Part shown: in pieces, positions 17,801-26,723 of the stretch
How positions within the stretch are numbered: the stretch's first letter is position 1
Layout: each line of letters opens with the position of its first letter
DNA from: Rubrivivax sp.
Lineage (GTDB): Bacteria; Pseudomonadota; Gammaproteobacteria; Burkholderiales; Burkholderiaceae_C
Direction of reading: 5' to 3'
Length of the DNA stretch: 34,676 bases
Assembly (NCBI GenBank): GCA_016790435.1
Contig: JAEUPE010000277.1
Location: 1-34,676, forward strand
Translations under genes and position numbers: made by a program
Notes under the pieces: generated by a model
Told to the model about the DNA's origin: nothing
Databases searched by the model: none
The model's input: the letters and a program-made list of their open reading frames with translations, nothing else

Positions 17801-18533
17801 CCGCATGCGCGCCGGCGAGCGGCTGCGCCACAAGAACCGCGCAAGCCTCGGCTGGGACATCGAGCGTCTGGTCCTGGAGGCGTTTCCTGAGGTGTTCAAG
17901 GTCAAGTGCCTGAGCGCGCAGGAATCCGAGCTCGGCCCCGGCGGCCTGCGCGTCGTGGTGGTGCCCTGGGTGCGCCTCGGCGTTCCAGAGGACAGCCTGC
18001 GCGCGCCCCGCTTCGATGCGAGCCATCTGATGCGCATTCAGGACTTCGTGGCCGAGCGAAGCTCGCCCTTCGCCCGGGTTCTGGTGTGCAACGCCGTCTA
18101 CGAGCGGGTGCAGGTGCGTTGCCGCGTGCGCCTCGAGCGCGGCGAGCAGGCTGGCTCGGTCCTTCGACGCATCAACCGCACGCTGGTCGAGTTCCTGTCG
18201 CCTTGGCACGATGTGGGACGCGGTGCGCAGTTCGGCTGGCTCCTGCGCTGCGACGAAGTCCAGGCGGTCGTTCGTGCGGTGCCCGGCGTGGCCGCGGTCG
18301 GCGGGGTTTCGCTGCTGCACCTGGTCGAAGACAGCCCGAATCACTTTGTCCTGCACGACACCGCGCGCCCAGGTTTCGCCGGTGCGAACACCGCGCGCGC
18401 GGCAGCGCCGTGGAGCCTGGCCTTGCCGATGGCAGAGCACCTGCTGAGCGTGGCGCCCAACGACGTGGCCATACGGCCGCGGGGCACCGGCGTGTCGCTG
18501 CTGAACGTTGGCAGCACCTTTGTCGTGAGCTGA
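14850..18533 (+). CDS. Large baseplate J-like wedge protein (Pvc11-like)
   Basis: The 1227-residue product resembles the large eCIS baseplate assembly proteins. Useful landmarks are LHLYESVQHEINRFTDRHID (about 225-245), the segment DILLHNNFGPLDATK and FSPFGPLPTTSSYLVFG (about 565-600), and a C-terminal J-type tail. That tail reads VQVRCRVRLERGEQAGSVLRRI, then LVEFLSPW (about 1088-1118), the expected motif of gpJ/gp6-like wedge proteins. It should form the baseplate periphery together with gp25 and the 880-residue protein. The start at 14850 overlaps the gp25 stop by three bases. The open frame continues leftwards inside gp25, but that part is shadow. A huge antisense frame across this gene is also only a GC-driven shadow. 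Confidence 0.87.
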   Translation: MIDGTEQRQRLPAAWADGGFKVDEMSLDRLVEACARLGERLRFVDLNGHEQGNWEPWFDGDETLVLARIASIDRYGRQQAFLAKAGSAPLAELAHHVFELAQLLNSWLQALSGRGQPAAAVHEAILQLIERPLGGQLKWLAERVSAASWDGRSLLAMHQGLQPLWHGPREETLPPAETLRREHLRGMFFTFLAAVAQVRTLAREHLRDTLPSGRHEPAAGLLLAFLHLYESVQHEINRFTDRHIDFYYRRCLGLQPRALLPDRVSVACRLDPLAPPALDLPAGTTFVAGKNIAGQPLLFRSLEAVTLSGARVASLCTLRLERDRRIEPEADLHYVTGIKAHRLGLPAPDASAVPTFGGGPGSNEATLGLAVATPMLLLKEGAREIELNLRLSWPQQARRMARQRTAAPGLTVRDAEHASQLCEAPEGLFGLWLLSDDVDALAAEDQQRLERLAQGPRDRAFFNYANALFEVALTHEHGWFVAERVQVARTPRGSSGSGGLQLRVHLRPEDPAIVGCDARVHGAQWPTRLPLLRLQVNPRARIHPYSLLEGARLVEAEMRVRVRGAKDILLHNNFGPLDATKTFSPFGPLPTTSSYLVFGSPEAARKSLDTLALRVEWGGLPQEPGGFVAHYGGYGPEQRAGSFAAALSILRDGQWRSCGGRSAAQPLFAALDAQERLPGRQRIEVDGDSVRQHAWASDVPLTAIGPGTRNGLLRLQLTHPRGAFGHAEYPSLLADALSARARRRRSVSLPNAPYTPVIESISLDYSASARIRPDAERRGGAAPDGERLMHIHPFGVAELRSNAQTPHHGVLPALGPDGNLYIGLRADRLDGPLNLLFQLRETDATGLDALTSRSALQWSCLEANQWRPLPPHCVLSDGTQGMLTSGVVRLDLPNFGTNTNTVLEGGFFWLRVARSERPEAVARLVAVHAQALTLEREVGSAGAADAPLPAQRITQPVVAQAGLAGVLQPEPSTGWRPAEDERQFRMRAGERLRHKNRASLGWDIERLVLEAFPEVFKVKCLSAQESELGPGGLRVVVVPWVRLGVPEDSLRAPRFDASHLMRIQDFVAERSSPFARVLVCNAVYERVQVRCRVRLERGEQAGSVLRRINRTLVEFLSPWHDVGRGAQFGWLLRCDEVQAVVRAVPGVAAVGGVSLLHLVEDSPNHFVLHDTARPGFAGANTARAAAPWSLALPMAEHLLSVAPNDVAIRPRGTGVSLLNVGSTFVVS

Positions 18534-18540
18534 CCTCGCC

Positions 18541-19497
18541 ATGGCCCGGGACGACACGGCTCCGCAAGCGCGCAATCGCGCGACGCTTCGGAAGTACTTC
18601 GCGAGCGGCAGCAGGCCCACCGCGGCCGAGTTTGCCGAGCTCATCGAGTCCATGCTCAACATGCAGGACGAGGGCTTCGCCAAGACACCGGACGACGGAC
18701 TGAAGGTCACGTCGGCCGTCAACGAACCGGCGCTCCTGACCTTCTTTCGGGCGGAGCAAGGCGACCACGGCCTGTGGTCGGTGCGCTACGGCGGGCTCGG
18801 CGAGCCGCGGCCGGGGGATCGCGTGGCCGTCGGCGGCGGCGACCGCCGGCAGCGCAATCCGCTGGCCGTGCTGCCCTTGCCGCCGCCCGAGAGCGAAGGC
18901 GGCGTGAAGCCCGATCCGGCGGGCTTGTCCAAGATCCCGCCGCTGATTGCGCTGCACCAGGATGGCCGGGTCAGCGTCGGCAAGCATGCGGCCGACCACA
19001 TGCTCGACGTGCAGGGCATGGTGGCGGCGCGCGGCCGTGTCGGCACGTACCCGGTCCCAGACGCCGCCGCGGTGAAGGCCGACGGCGAATGGAAGGACGT
19101 GACAGGCCCCCTGCACGGGTGCGTGGCTTTCGAGGTGACGGCCAGCGTCGGTGTCACGGGCAGCGGGCATCACGCCACCCTGCACGCGATGGCCTTGAAT
19201 GCCCACAACCCGACGTTCACCGGGTTGCTGGGCTGGCTGGCACAGCACCGGCCGTTCGGCTGGATCGAACGGCGCCTCAACGGCCGCAAGCGCATTCGTT
19301 CCCAGCATGCCTGGTTCGGCGAGCGCTGCGACCGGCTCGAGCTGCAATGGGCCGGTCTCTCGGCGCAGGGCGACGCCCGGCCGTTCCGGCTGCAAATCCG
19401 CACCCGCTGCAGCTACCAGGGCACGCCGCCGATCCACCTTCACGTCACGCAACTGTGGCCCATCGTCGTCGATGCAGGTTCCGGGCCGACGCCATGA
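18541..19497 (+). CDS. Tail-fibre-like eCIS protein (candidate receptor-binding/baseplate appendage)
   Basis: A 318-residue protein. It starts with LRKYFASGSRPTAAEFAELI (16-35), the short N-terminal attachment helix seen at the start of many phage fibre and eCIS appendage proteins. A disordered Pro/Gly-rich linker covers about 85-130. Next comes ALHQDGRVSVGKHAADHMLD (137-156), the x-DGxVxVG...LDVxG fibre motif known from phage and Bacteroidetes adhesins. The C-terminal globular part has DVTGPLHGCVAFEVTASVGV (187-206) and an HHATLHAMALNAHNP segment. The role as an appendage that touches the target surface is inferred from these motifs. The gene sits between the two baseplate genes. Its stop overlaps a 21-codon frame (19494-19559). 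Confidence 0.72.
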   Translation: MARDDTAPQARNRATLRKYFASGSRPTAAEFAELIESMLNMQDEGFAKTPDDGLKVTSAVNEPALLTFFRAEQGDHGLWSVRYGGLGEPRPGDRVAVGGGDRRQRNPLAVLPLPPPESEGGVKPDPAGLSKIPPLIALHQDGRVSVGKHAADHMLDVQGMVAARGRVGTYPVPDAAAVKADGEWKDVTGPLHGCVAFEVTASVGVTGSGHHATLHAMALNAHNPTFTGLLGWLAQHRPFGWIERRLNGRKRIRSQHAWFGERCDRLELQWAGLSAQGDARPFRLQIRTRCSYQGTPPIHLHVTQLWPIVVDAGSGPTP

Positions 19498-19559
19498 ACA
19501 AACCCGGATCCAACGCAATGCGCGTTCGCGAGTTCGCCGCCACGGATGCCTCGCGATGA
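19494..19559 (+). other. 21-codon frame linking two baseplate-region genes, possible coupling ORF
   Basis: ATG 19494 overlaps the stop of the fibre-like gene, and the TGA at 19557-19559 overlaps the ATG of the next baseplate gene (ATGA at both ends). The peptide MNKPGSNAMRVREFAATDAS plus Arg resembles no family. Its likely significance, if any, is to keep ribosomes moving from one gene to the next. It could be chance. Confidence 0.3.
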
Positions 19560-22198
19560 GCGCCATCCCCGCCAGCATTCGTCGCAGCGACAAAGCCGCG
19601 CGGGCCGTCGGCTTCGAGCGGCTGCTCGCGCAGGGCCTGCAGCAGCTGCAGCAGCTCAGCGGCGAGTCGTGGACCGACCACAACCTGCACGACCCCGGCA
19701 TCACGGTGCTCGAGCAACTGTGTTTCGCGCTTACCGAGCTGGCGTACCGCGCAGACCTCCCGATCACCGACCACCTCGCGGCCCCCGACGGGAGCATCGA
19801 CCTCCAAGCCCTGGCCCTGCATCCGCCCGAGACTGCGCTGCCTTGCCGGGCCACCACCGTGGCCGACTACCGTCGGTTGTTCCTCGACCGGGTGCCGGGC
19901 CTGGACGACGCCCGCATGCGGCCGGCCAGCGCCGCCTCGGAGGCCGGCGTCTACCGCCTGCAGCTCAAGGTGGCCAGCGGCACGCCGTTCTCGCCCGCAT
20001 CCGTCGACGATTCATCGGAGAACCCGGCGAGGCGGCTGGACGCCTTGCGCGTCTATCGCGCTGAGCGCAACCTTTGCGAAGACCTGGTTGAGGTCGGCTT
20101 TGTGCAAGGCCGGCGTTGCGACCTCCGCGGCGACATCGAGATCTCGGGCGCGCGCGAAGTGGTCGAGATCCTGGCCGACATCTACCACCGGGCCGCGCGC
20201 TGGATCGACCGCGGCCCGCAGGTGCTGTCGCGCCAGGAGATGCTCGCGCGCCACTGCACCATGGACGCGGTCTACGACGGCCCGGCCGTCCAGGCCGGCT
20301 TCGTGCAGGACGAGGGGCGCGACGAACGTCTCGACGGGAGGCTCTATCTCGCCGACCTGGCGGACGTGCTGCGCGGTGTGGACGGCGTCAAGGAGGTTCA
20401 CGACCTCGCCCTCGATTTGGCTGCTCCGGCGCGCGCCGGCCCTGGGCGCGGTTCCGTGGCCTGGGGGGGGCTGGACTGGGCGCTGCGCCTGCACATCCCC
20501 CGTGCGGCCGACGAGTTCCGCCTCGGCGCGCGTCGCCGCGAGCTCCCGGTTCCGTTGCCCAGGGCCGACGAGCTCTGGCGCCGTGTGCGCAACCTGCGTG
20601 TCGCCGACCTCGCGCAGCGCACGCGCCTGGAAAGCGCTCTGCGCAAGGAGGAATGGGATGCCCGGCCTCGGGGAACCCACCGACCGCTGGCACCGCACCT
20701 GTCGGTGCAGCATCACTTCCCGGCCGTCTACGCACTCGGCAAGCAGGCGCTGCCGGCGTCGGCAACGGCACAGCGGCGGGCGCGCGTGCAGCAGCTGCGC
20801 GCCTACCTGTCGATGTTCGACCAGCTGCTGGCCAACGGCAATGCGCAGCTGCATCACCTGCGTGACCTCTATGCCGTGCGCGGCAAGGGTTCCTCGTCTG
20901 TCGCCGCGGCGGCGCCCGGTGCCGGGGCGATGCCTAGCGCGGGCGTGCCGGCCATGCAACCAGACGAGGACGCCACAGAGGCCGGCGGCCAGACCTACTG
21001 GTGGCAGGCCCTGGACCCCGAGGGCGTGCCCGGCATCGACGAGCTGCTGATGCAATCGCCAGGGCAGGTCGCCAGCGAGATCGGTGCGTTCTTCGATCGC
21101 TCCGGCGCGCGCAAGTCCAGGCTGCTCGACCACCTTCTCGCGCTGCACGGCGAGACCTTGACCCAGAGCGCGCTGCGGCAGTACTGCGCGCATCTGCGCG
21201 CCGACGAACTGGACCGTCGGCTCCTGGACAACAAGGCGCGCTTTGTCGAGGCCATCATCGAGCTCGGCCGCGGACGTGCGGGGGCCTTCGACTACAGCCG
21301 CCGGCTTTGGAACAACCCGGCCAACTCCTGCGGGCTGGCACGGCGGATGTGCCTGCTGCTGGGCTTCAAGCATGACCACGCGCGCTCCTTGACGCAGTGG
21401 CCGGGGAGAGGCCCGTCGCCGGTCTTTGATGGGTCCGATGCGGCGAGCCCGCCCGGGTTGGCGAAGATGCCGAAGGACGCTTCGTTCGTCAACGTCGTCG
21501 ATGAACCGGGTGTGCGCGTCGGTTCGCCCCAGGCCATGTTGTCGCAGCTGGCCGCGCAACTGCCGCGCCTGCCGCGCCCTGCGCCTGCCGCGATGTTGCG
21601 CGCCGGTGCCAGCCACGAAGGCTACCGAGTGCACACCGTGTCGGAGGGCGGCGCGTCGCCGGTGCGCACCACCGTGGGGGTGGCGCTCGATGCCGATCAA
21701 TGGTGGCCGCTCGGCCATGCCGACACCCGCGCGGATGCGCGCCGCCTGGCCGCGCGCCTGCGCCAGGCCTTCCTGTGCCTCGATGACGCCTGCGAGGGCC
21801 TGCACCTCGTCGAGCATGTGCTGTTGAGACCGTTGGACACCCGCGCAAACCGGGATGCGCAACTGAGCCCGGCGCCCGATGAGAACTTCTATCGGCTACA
21901 GCTGACCGTCCTCATGCCTAACTGGACGGCGCGCACCGCGAACAAGGCATTTCAGCAACTGGCCGAGGAAACGTTGCGTCTCAACCTGCCTGCCCACCTG
22001 CAAGCGCGGCCGATCCGCTGGCTGGGTTACGAGGCGATGGTGCACTTCGAGCGCGACTGGCGGCGCTGGTTGGTGCTGCGGCAACGGTGGTGCCGCGCCC
22101 CGACCCCGGCGTGCGCGCGGTCCTTGGACGCTGCGGCCTGCCGCGTGATCGGCCGGCTGCTCGAACCGCCGAGCGCGAGCGGCGCAAGGTCGGAGTAG
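19556..22198 (+). CDS. Second baseplate wedge protein (Pvc12-like)
   Basis: The 880-residue protein carries SWTDHNLHDPGITVLEQLCF (about 36-55), the DPGITLLE-type hallmark of eCIS/phage baseplate J proteins. The middle section has LSVQHHFPAVYALGKQALP (about 381-400) and QQLRAYLSMFDQLLANGNAQ (about 412-431), the kQLkaYLlfFdQlLA motif of the Pvc12 group. It ends with LHLVEHVLLRPLDTR (about 747-761) and a carboxy-terminal domain of about 110 residues. With the 1227-residue protein it should form the heterodimeric baseplate wedge. No Shine-Dalgarno is seen; translation probably depends on upstream coupling. A Gly/Ala-rich insertion near residues 444-476 precedes the WWQALDPEGVPG segment. Confidence 0.88.
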   Translation: MSAIPASIRRSDKAARAVGFERLLAQGLQQLQQLSGESWTDHNLHDPGITVLEQLCFALTELAYRADLPITDHLAAPDGSIDLQALALHPPETALPCRATTVADYRRLFLDRVPGLDDARMRPASAASEAGVYRLQLKVASGTPFSPASVDDSSENPARRLDALRVYRAERNLCEDLVEVGFVQGRRCDLRGDIEISGAREVVEILADIYHRAARWIDRGPQVLSRQEMLARHCTMDAVYDGPAVQAGFVQDEGRDERLDGRLYLADLADVLRGVDGVKEVHDLALDLAAPARAGPGRGSVAWGGLDWALRLHIPRAADEFRLGARRRELPVPLPRADELWRRVRNLRVADLAQRTRLESALRKEEWDARPRGTHRPLAPHLSVQHHFPAVYALGKQALPASATAQRRARVQQLRAYLSMFDQLLANGNAQLHHLRDLYAVRGKGSSSVAAAAPGAGAMPSAGVPAMQPDEDATEAGGQTYWWQALDPEGVPGIDELLMQSPGQVASEIGAFFDRSGARKSRLLDHLLALHGETLTQSALRQYCAHLRADELDRRLLDNKARFVEAIIELGRGRAGAFDYSRRLWNNPANSCGLARRMCLLLGFKHDHARSLTQWPGRGPSPVFDGSDAASPPGLAKMPKDASFVNVVDEPGVRVGSPQAMLSQLAAQLPRLPRPAPAAMLRAGASHEGYRVHTVSEGGASPVRTTVGVALDADQWWPLGHADTRADARRLAARLRQAFLCLDDACEGLHLVEHVLLRPLDTRANRDAQLSPAPDENFYRLQLTVLMPNWTARTANKAFQQLAEETLRLNLPAHLQARPIRWLGYEAMVHFERDWRRWLVLRQRWCRAPTPACARSLDAAACRVIGRLLEPPSASGARSE

Positions 22199-22202
22199 CG
22201 CC

Positions 22203-25200
22203 ATGGCCGTTGCCCACACCGTGCAAGACCTCGAGTTCGAGGTCGAATTCGAGTCCGAGGAGCAGGCATTCAGCCTGCAGGAGCGCCTGAGCGAGTTTGC
22301 GCACGGCCCGGCGCTGCGCATCGTCGCCGAGGCCTTCGACCAGGCCTGCGCCGAACCAGACCTGCTGCAACTGGAGCGGCTGGAGCTCGACCTCGGAACG
22401 GTCGATCCCGGAGACCTCGAGCAGCAGTGGGAGGAGCGCCTGCGCGAGCAGCTGCAGCGCGCGTTGGTCGACCTGGTGGCCGCGGCGGGCACGCCGCAGG
22501 CAGCCGGCGCCGCACACGCCGTACGCCGAGGTACTGTGCGGGAAGCCGAACTGGAGGTGTTGCTGCACTACCTGCGCCGCGGCGTGTGGCCGTGGCATGT
22601 GTCCGCCGCCGTCGACCCGGCAGCGCTGGCCCAGCGCGTCTGGCAGAACGATCCGGGAGCGTTGATGGCCCGGCTGCGCGAGTGGCCCGATGGGCAGATT
22701 GCGGCGCGGCGCATGGCGAGGCAGTTTCCTGCCGCTTGGTGCCGGCAGCTGGCCCAGGAGCTGCGCGCCGATGCCGCGCCTGGACGCGAGACCGCCGCCT
22801 TGGGGTCCTCGGCTGTCGCCACGGTCGAGCAGCTGCTGCTGCAGGCCCTGCGCACGACTGCGGCGCCCGCAGCGGCGGGTCGAGCGACGCCCGAGCAACG
22901 CGCCGCGCGTCGCCGCTGGCGGGCCCTGCTGGTGGACGATGCGCCCGAGCTCTCGAACGGCGACCTCGACGAACTGATGCAGGTTTGGCAGCGCCTGCAG
23001 CACGAGGACCCCGACGGTCTGCTGCAGGACCTGCGGACGCTGGGCGCCCGTGCGGGCGTGCGGCGGCGCATGGCCCGGTTGTGGCCGGAATCGCTGTTGC
23101 GACAGCTGCCGCTCCTGTGGCTCGGCGAGGAAGAGGGGAGAAAGGCGTTGGCAGCGCTCGAGGGCACGTCGGCAGACGTCTCTGCCGGCGGGCGGCGCCA
23201 ACGCTGGGCGGCCTTGCTGCGCCTGCTGTGGGCCGGGCCGGACGTCGAGCGCATCGATGCGCCTGCACTGGAAAGCGCCATGCGCGGCAAGAGCGAGAGG
23301 CAGCCGGTGGCAGCTCCGCGTGCGTCACCGGGCAGCGGCCAGGCGTCTTTGCCGCAGCCTCAAGCGCCCCTGGAGACCGATTCGGCACGGAAGGAATGGC
23401 AGGCATGGTTGTCGGGCGCCAGTGACGTGGCGGGCCGGCTCGCTCTGCGTGAAGCGCTCTCGTCCGCGCAGCGACGTTGGCGGCTGGCGCCCACCATCAC
23501 GGCGTCCGAGTTCGCTCGCGCGCTGGCGGTGTGGAGTCCCGCGCTGGAAGCCGAAGCGCTGGCGGCACTCGCCTTTGCGCCGCTTCCGCAGGCCTGGTTG
23601 CGGGGAGTTGAACCGTTCCCCCACACCGAGAGGCTGGTTCACCGGACGCTGCAGGCACTGCAGGGAGCGGCGGATACGGACTGGACGGCGCAAGGTCTCG
23701 TCACCCGTTGGTGGCGTGCCATCGCGGTGCAACTGCAGCGAAGCCCCGACGAGCTCTTGCGCGCCTTGCACGAGGCCGGCGCTGACGGCGCCGAGGCCGC
23801 GCGCCGCAGCGCCTGGGCGCACTGGCTGCCGCAACCGAAGCCGCGCTCGGCGCGGGCATCCGCGGCAGTCGTATCCGAAGCCCTGCGGCATGGCGACCTC
23901 GCCTCGTTGCAGACCGCTTGGTCGGCATTGCTCGCCGAGGGCGCGGGGGCGGCACGCGCTGCCTTGGGTCAGTTGGGCGATGCGACGGCGGCGCGCACAA
24001 GCCTGGTCCGGCAGCTGAGCGGCGAGCAATGGCTGCAGCTGCTCGAGGCCTTCCTGGCCCCCGGCCAGGCGCGGGCGGTGGTACGCGCCCAGCAGGTCCT
24101 GCAACGCGCGTTGGGTGACTCGCCCGACCTGGGCGAGCGCGAGGCGGAGTTGCGCGCGTGGGCCCTCGCTGAGTTGCTATGGCATCCCGGGGCCTCTGCC
24201 GACGACGTGGCCAGCCATCTCCTGGAGCAGGGCGCGCGTCGCGCCGGGCTCGGCGCAGATGTGCTCCTGCGGCACCTGCCGCGCGAGGAGCAGGACCTGT
24301 TCGTGGCCCAGCCCGAAGAACGGGCCGAACTGCACATCGCCGAGCGCACGTGCCCGGACGCGGCCGACGAAGCAACAACGCCGCGGCACTTGTCGCAAGC
24401 CGAGGCCGTCGCCCGAGTGATCGCGGCGCTGCGCGGCGCAGGTGCGAGCCTCGACCTCGACGCCGGCGAACGTGCGCTGCTGATGGCGATGGCCGATCGC
24501 GATTCGGCGTCGGTGCGCGAAGTGATCGCGCGCGAGCTCGAGTCGGCACAGGCCGGGCGTCTGCTGGCCCGGACCCTGACGCCCGATGAATTGCTGCGCC
24601 TCGTGGCCTGGCTGCGGCCCGCCGATGCCGCGGGCCTGCAGCAAGCCTGGCCGCGCTTGCAGGCTCTGACCGAGGGGCTGGGCACCCAGGCGTGGCCGCG
24701 GGTGGCGCGCACTGTGCTGCGCGAAATGTGCGAGGAGGACCGCCCGCTGATGCCTGCGGCGCTGCTGCAGCGCGCCGCGCTGGCCGTGCGGGGTTCGCCC
24801 CGGCCGCCGCCCCCGGGCTGGGCGCTGGAGTTGCCCGACGAGCCGCTGTTCGTCGCCAACGCCGGCGTCGTGCTTCTGGCGCCCTACCTGCCGCGGCTGT
24901 TCGCTGTGCTCGGGCTGGCCAACGACAAGGCCTTTGTCGATGCCGAGGCTGCAGAGCGCGCCGCTGCGGTGATGCAGTACGCCGTCACGGGCGAGGCCGC
25001 GGCCCCCGAGCCGCTCTTGCCGCTGAACAAGCTCCTGTGCGGGCTGCCGCTGCACACGCCGTTGCCGCGCGACGTGGAGCTCGGGCCATCGGAGCGCGGA
25101 GCCGTCGACGGCATGCTCGGCGCCGTGATCGGCCACTGGAAGGCGCTCGGCCAGACCTCCGTGGCCGGGCTGCGCCAGACCTTCCTGCAGCGCGAAGGCC

Positions 25201-25340
25201 GGCTCGAACACAAGGAGGAAGCCTGGCACCTGCAGGTGCCCAGCCAGACCTTCGACATGCTGATCGATCGCCTGCCCTGGGGCTTTGCAACGGTCCGCTA
25301 CCCCTGGATGCCCGAGGTGCTGCATGTCCAGTGGCGCTGA
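22203..25340 (+). CDS. Contractile injection system tape-measure protein (CIS_TMP, Pvc14-like)
   Basis: A 1045-residue, helical, highly charged protein. The N-terminal module has LEFEVEFESEEQAFSLQERL (10-29), then LERLELDLGTVDPGDLEQQW (57-76), the LELDLGxV signature of CIS tape-measure proteins. The middle consists of degenerate repeats with Trp/Leu/Arg spacing (for example RRWRALLVDDAPELSNGDLD). The C-terminus has LNKLLCGLPLHTPLPRDVEL and ends LIDRLPWGFATVRYPWMPEV, the expected family close. It should lie within the tube and set tail length with the cap protein. A GGAG seven bases upstream supports ATG 22203. No transmembrane segment is visible, unlike phage tape measures. Confidence 0.9.
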   Translation: MAVAHTVQDLEFEVEFESEEQAFSLQERLSEFAHGPALRIVAEAFDQACAEPDLLQLERLELDLGTVDPGDLEQQWEERLREQLQRALVDLVAAAGTPQAAGAAHAVRRGTVREAELEVLLHYLRRGVWPWHVSAAVDPAALAQRVWQNDPGALMARLREWPDGQIAARRMARQFPAAWCRQLAQELRADAAPGRETAALGSSAVATVEQLLLQALRTTAAPAAAGRATPEQRAARRRWRALLVDDAPELSNGDLDELMQVWQRLQHEDPDGLLQDLRTLGARAGVRRRMARLWPESLLRQLPLLWLGEEEGRKALAALEGTSADVSAGGRRQRWAALLRLLWAGPDVERIDAPALESAMRGKSERQPVAAPRASPGSGQASLPQPQAPLETDSARKEWQAWLSGASDVAGRLALREALSSAQRRWRLAPTITASEFARALAVWSPALEAEALAALAFAPLPQAWLRGVEPFPHTERLVHRTLQALQGAADTDWTAQGLVTRWWRAIAVQLQRSPDELLRALHEAGADGAEAARRSAWAHWLPQPKPRSARASAAVVSEALRHGDLASLQTAWSALLAEGAGAARAALGQLGDATAARTSLVRQLSGEQWLQLLEAFLAPGQARAVVRAQQVLQRALGDSPDLGEREAELRAWALAELLWHPGASADDVASHLLEQGARRAGLGADVLLRHLPREEQDLFVAQPEERAELHIAERTCPDAADEATTPRHLSQAEAVARVIAALRGAGASLDLDAGERALLMAMADRDSASVREVIARELESAQAGRLLARTLTPDELLRLVAWLRPADAAGLQQAWPRLQALTEGLGTQAWPRVARTVLREMCEEDRPLMPAALLQRAALAVRGSPRPPPPGWALELPDEPLFVANAGVVLLAPYLPRLFAVLGLANDKAFVDAEAAERAAAVMQYAVTGEAAAPEPLLPLNKLLCGLPLHTPLPRDVELGPSERGAVDGMLGAVIGHWKALGQTSVAGLRQTFLQREGRLEHKEEAWHLQVPSQTFDMLIDRLPWGFATVRYPWMPEVLHVQWR

Positions 25341-26715
25341 GCTGCGCGTGGTACCGCCGCCCGTGGCCGGCGCACGGCAACCCGAGAGGGGCGGCGGCAT
25401 GCACGAGCGCGAGCTGCAGTGGCTCGACCGCGTGCTGCAGGCACGCCTGTGCCTGCACTTCGGCCAGCCTTGCGAGGTGGCCGACGTGCGGCAGATCGCG
25501 CCGCCGTCGCCGCAGGACGACAGCGCCTACGCGCGCCTGGTGCGATCGCCCGAGTGGGGCTTCGACGAACGGCTGCTGCTGGTGCTGGCGCTCGCGCCGC
25601 ACGTGCGCCCGCAGCTGCTGGACCTGCTCTTCGTGCGCAACACCAACCTCGACCGTGGCTACACCGAGTTCGGTGGGTGGAAGGGGCGCACGCATGGCGG
25701 CTTCCTGCCCACCTGCGAAACCGGCGCCTTCCTGTTGGCCGGCGAAGACCTCGAGCGGCGCTTCGAAGCCTGCCACCTCTTCCAGCCCGACCATTGGCTG
25801 CAAGCGCGCGGCATCCTGCGTGTGGAGCACGACGCCCCCGGCGAGCCCCCCCTCAGCGCCGCGCTGTTGCTGCACGACGAGTACCGCGAGCTGCTCACCA
25901 CCGGCCAGCAGCACAAGCCTGACTTCAGCCCCTCGTTCCCGGCGCGCCTCACCACCACCCACCTGAGCTGGGACGACCTGGTGCTGGGCCACGAGGTGAT
26001 GGACGAGATCTCGGCCATCACCACCTGGCTGTTGCATTCGAACACCTTGCTCGAGGGCTGGGGTCTGGCCAAGGCAGTCAAGCCCGGCTACCGCGCGCTC
26101 TTCTTCGGACCGCCGGGAACCGGCAAGACGCTCACCGCCACGCTGATGGGCCAGGTCGCAAAGGCCGACGTCTACCGCATCGACCTCTCGATGGTGGTGA
26201 GCAAGTTCATCGGCGAGACCGAGAAGAACCTGGCGCGCGTGTTCGATCAGGCGCAGAACCGGCACTGGATCCTCTTCTTCGACGAGGCCGATGCGCTGTT
26301 CGGCAAGCGCACCGCCACCAGCAGCAGCAACGACCGCTACGCCAACCAGGAGGTGAGCTACCTGCTGCAGCGCGTGGAGGACTTCCCCGGCACGGTGATC
26401 CTGGCCACCAACCTGAAGGGCAACATCGATGAGGCGTTTGCGCGCCGCTTCCAGTCGCTGGTGTACTTTCCGATGCCCGATGCCGGGCAGCGTCTGCGCT
26501 TGTGGGAAGGCATGGTTCGCCACACCGGCCGCCTGGCTGCCGATGTGGACCTGGAGCGGCTGGCTGCGCAGTACGAGCTCTCCGGCGGCGCCATCGCCAA
26601 CGTCGTGCGCGCCGCGGCGATCGCCGCGCTGCAGGCCGGCCGGCAGACCATCGGCGCGGCGGACCTGCGCAATGGCATTGCGCGCGAGATGCGCAAGGAA
26701 GGCCGTACGGCCTAG
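25324..26715 (+). CDS. AAA+ ATPase of the injection system (Pvc15-like)
   Basis: A 463-residue CDC48/FtsH-like AAA protein. It has an N-terminal eCIS-specific helical domain (about 26-205), then the ATPase core. Walker A is GPPGTGKT (262-269), pore-loop region [14 protein letters not shown], Walker B ILFFDEAD (316-323), sensor-1 ATN (361-363) and the arginine finger region FARRFQ (372-377), followed by the small lid domain. All catalytic residues are present. This ATPase is a constant eCIS component thought to help loading or assembly. Two starts are possible: ATG 25324, overlapping the tape-measure gene, and ATG 25399, which has a better GAGAGGGG Shine-Dalgarno. Choosing the latter would drop 25 residues. 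Confidence 0.92.
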   Translation: MSSGAELRVVPPPVAGARQPERGGGMHERELQWLDRVLQARLCLHFGQPCEVADVRQIAPPSPQDDSAYARLVRSPEWGFDERLLLVLALAPHVRPQLLDLLFVRNTNLDRGYTEFGGWKGRTHGGFLPTCETGAFLLAGEDLERRFEACHLFQPDHWLQARGILRVEHDAPGEPPLSAALLLHDEYRELLTTGQQHKPDFSPSFPARLTTTHLSWDDLVLGHEVMDEISAITTWLLHSNTLLEGWGLAKAVKPGYRALFFGPPGTGKTLTATLMGQVAKADVYRIDLSMVVSKFIGETEKNLARVFDQAQNRHWILFFDEADALFGKRTATSSSNDRYANQEVSYLLQRVEDFPGTVILATNLKGNIDEAFARRFQSLVYFPMPDAGQRLRLWEGMVRHTGRLAADVDLERLAAQYELSGGAIANVVRAAAIAALQAGRQTIGAADLRNGIAREMRKEGRTA

Positions 26716-26723
26716 GTGCCGCC

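Noticed and set aside
14589..18722. 1377-codon antisense open frame opposite the large baseplate gene
   Set aside because: It mirrors the GC-rich third positions of the real gene, is full of His/Arg/Ala/Gln, has no domain motif, and the sense strand has clear baseplate motifs.
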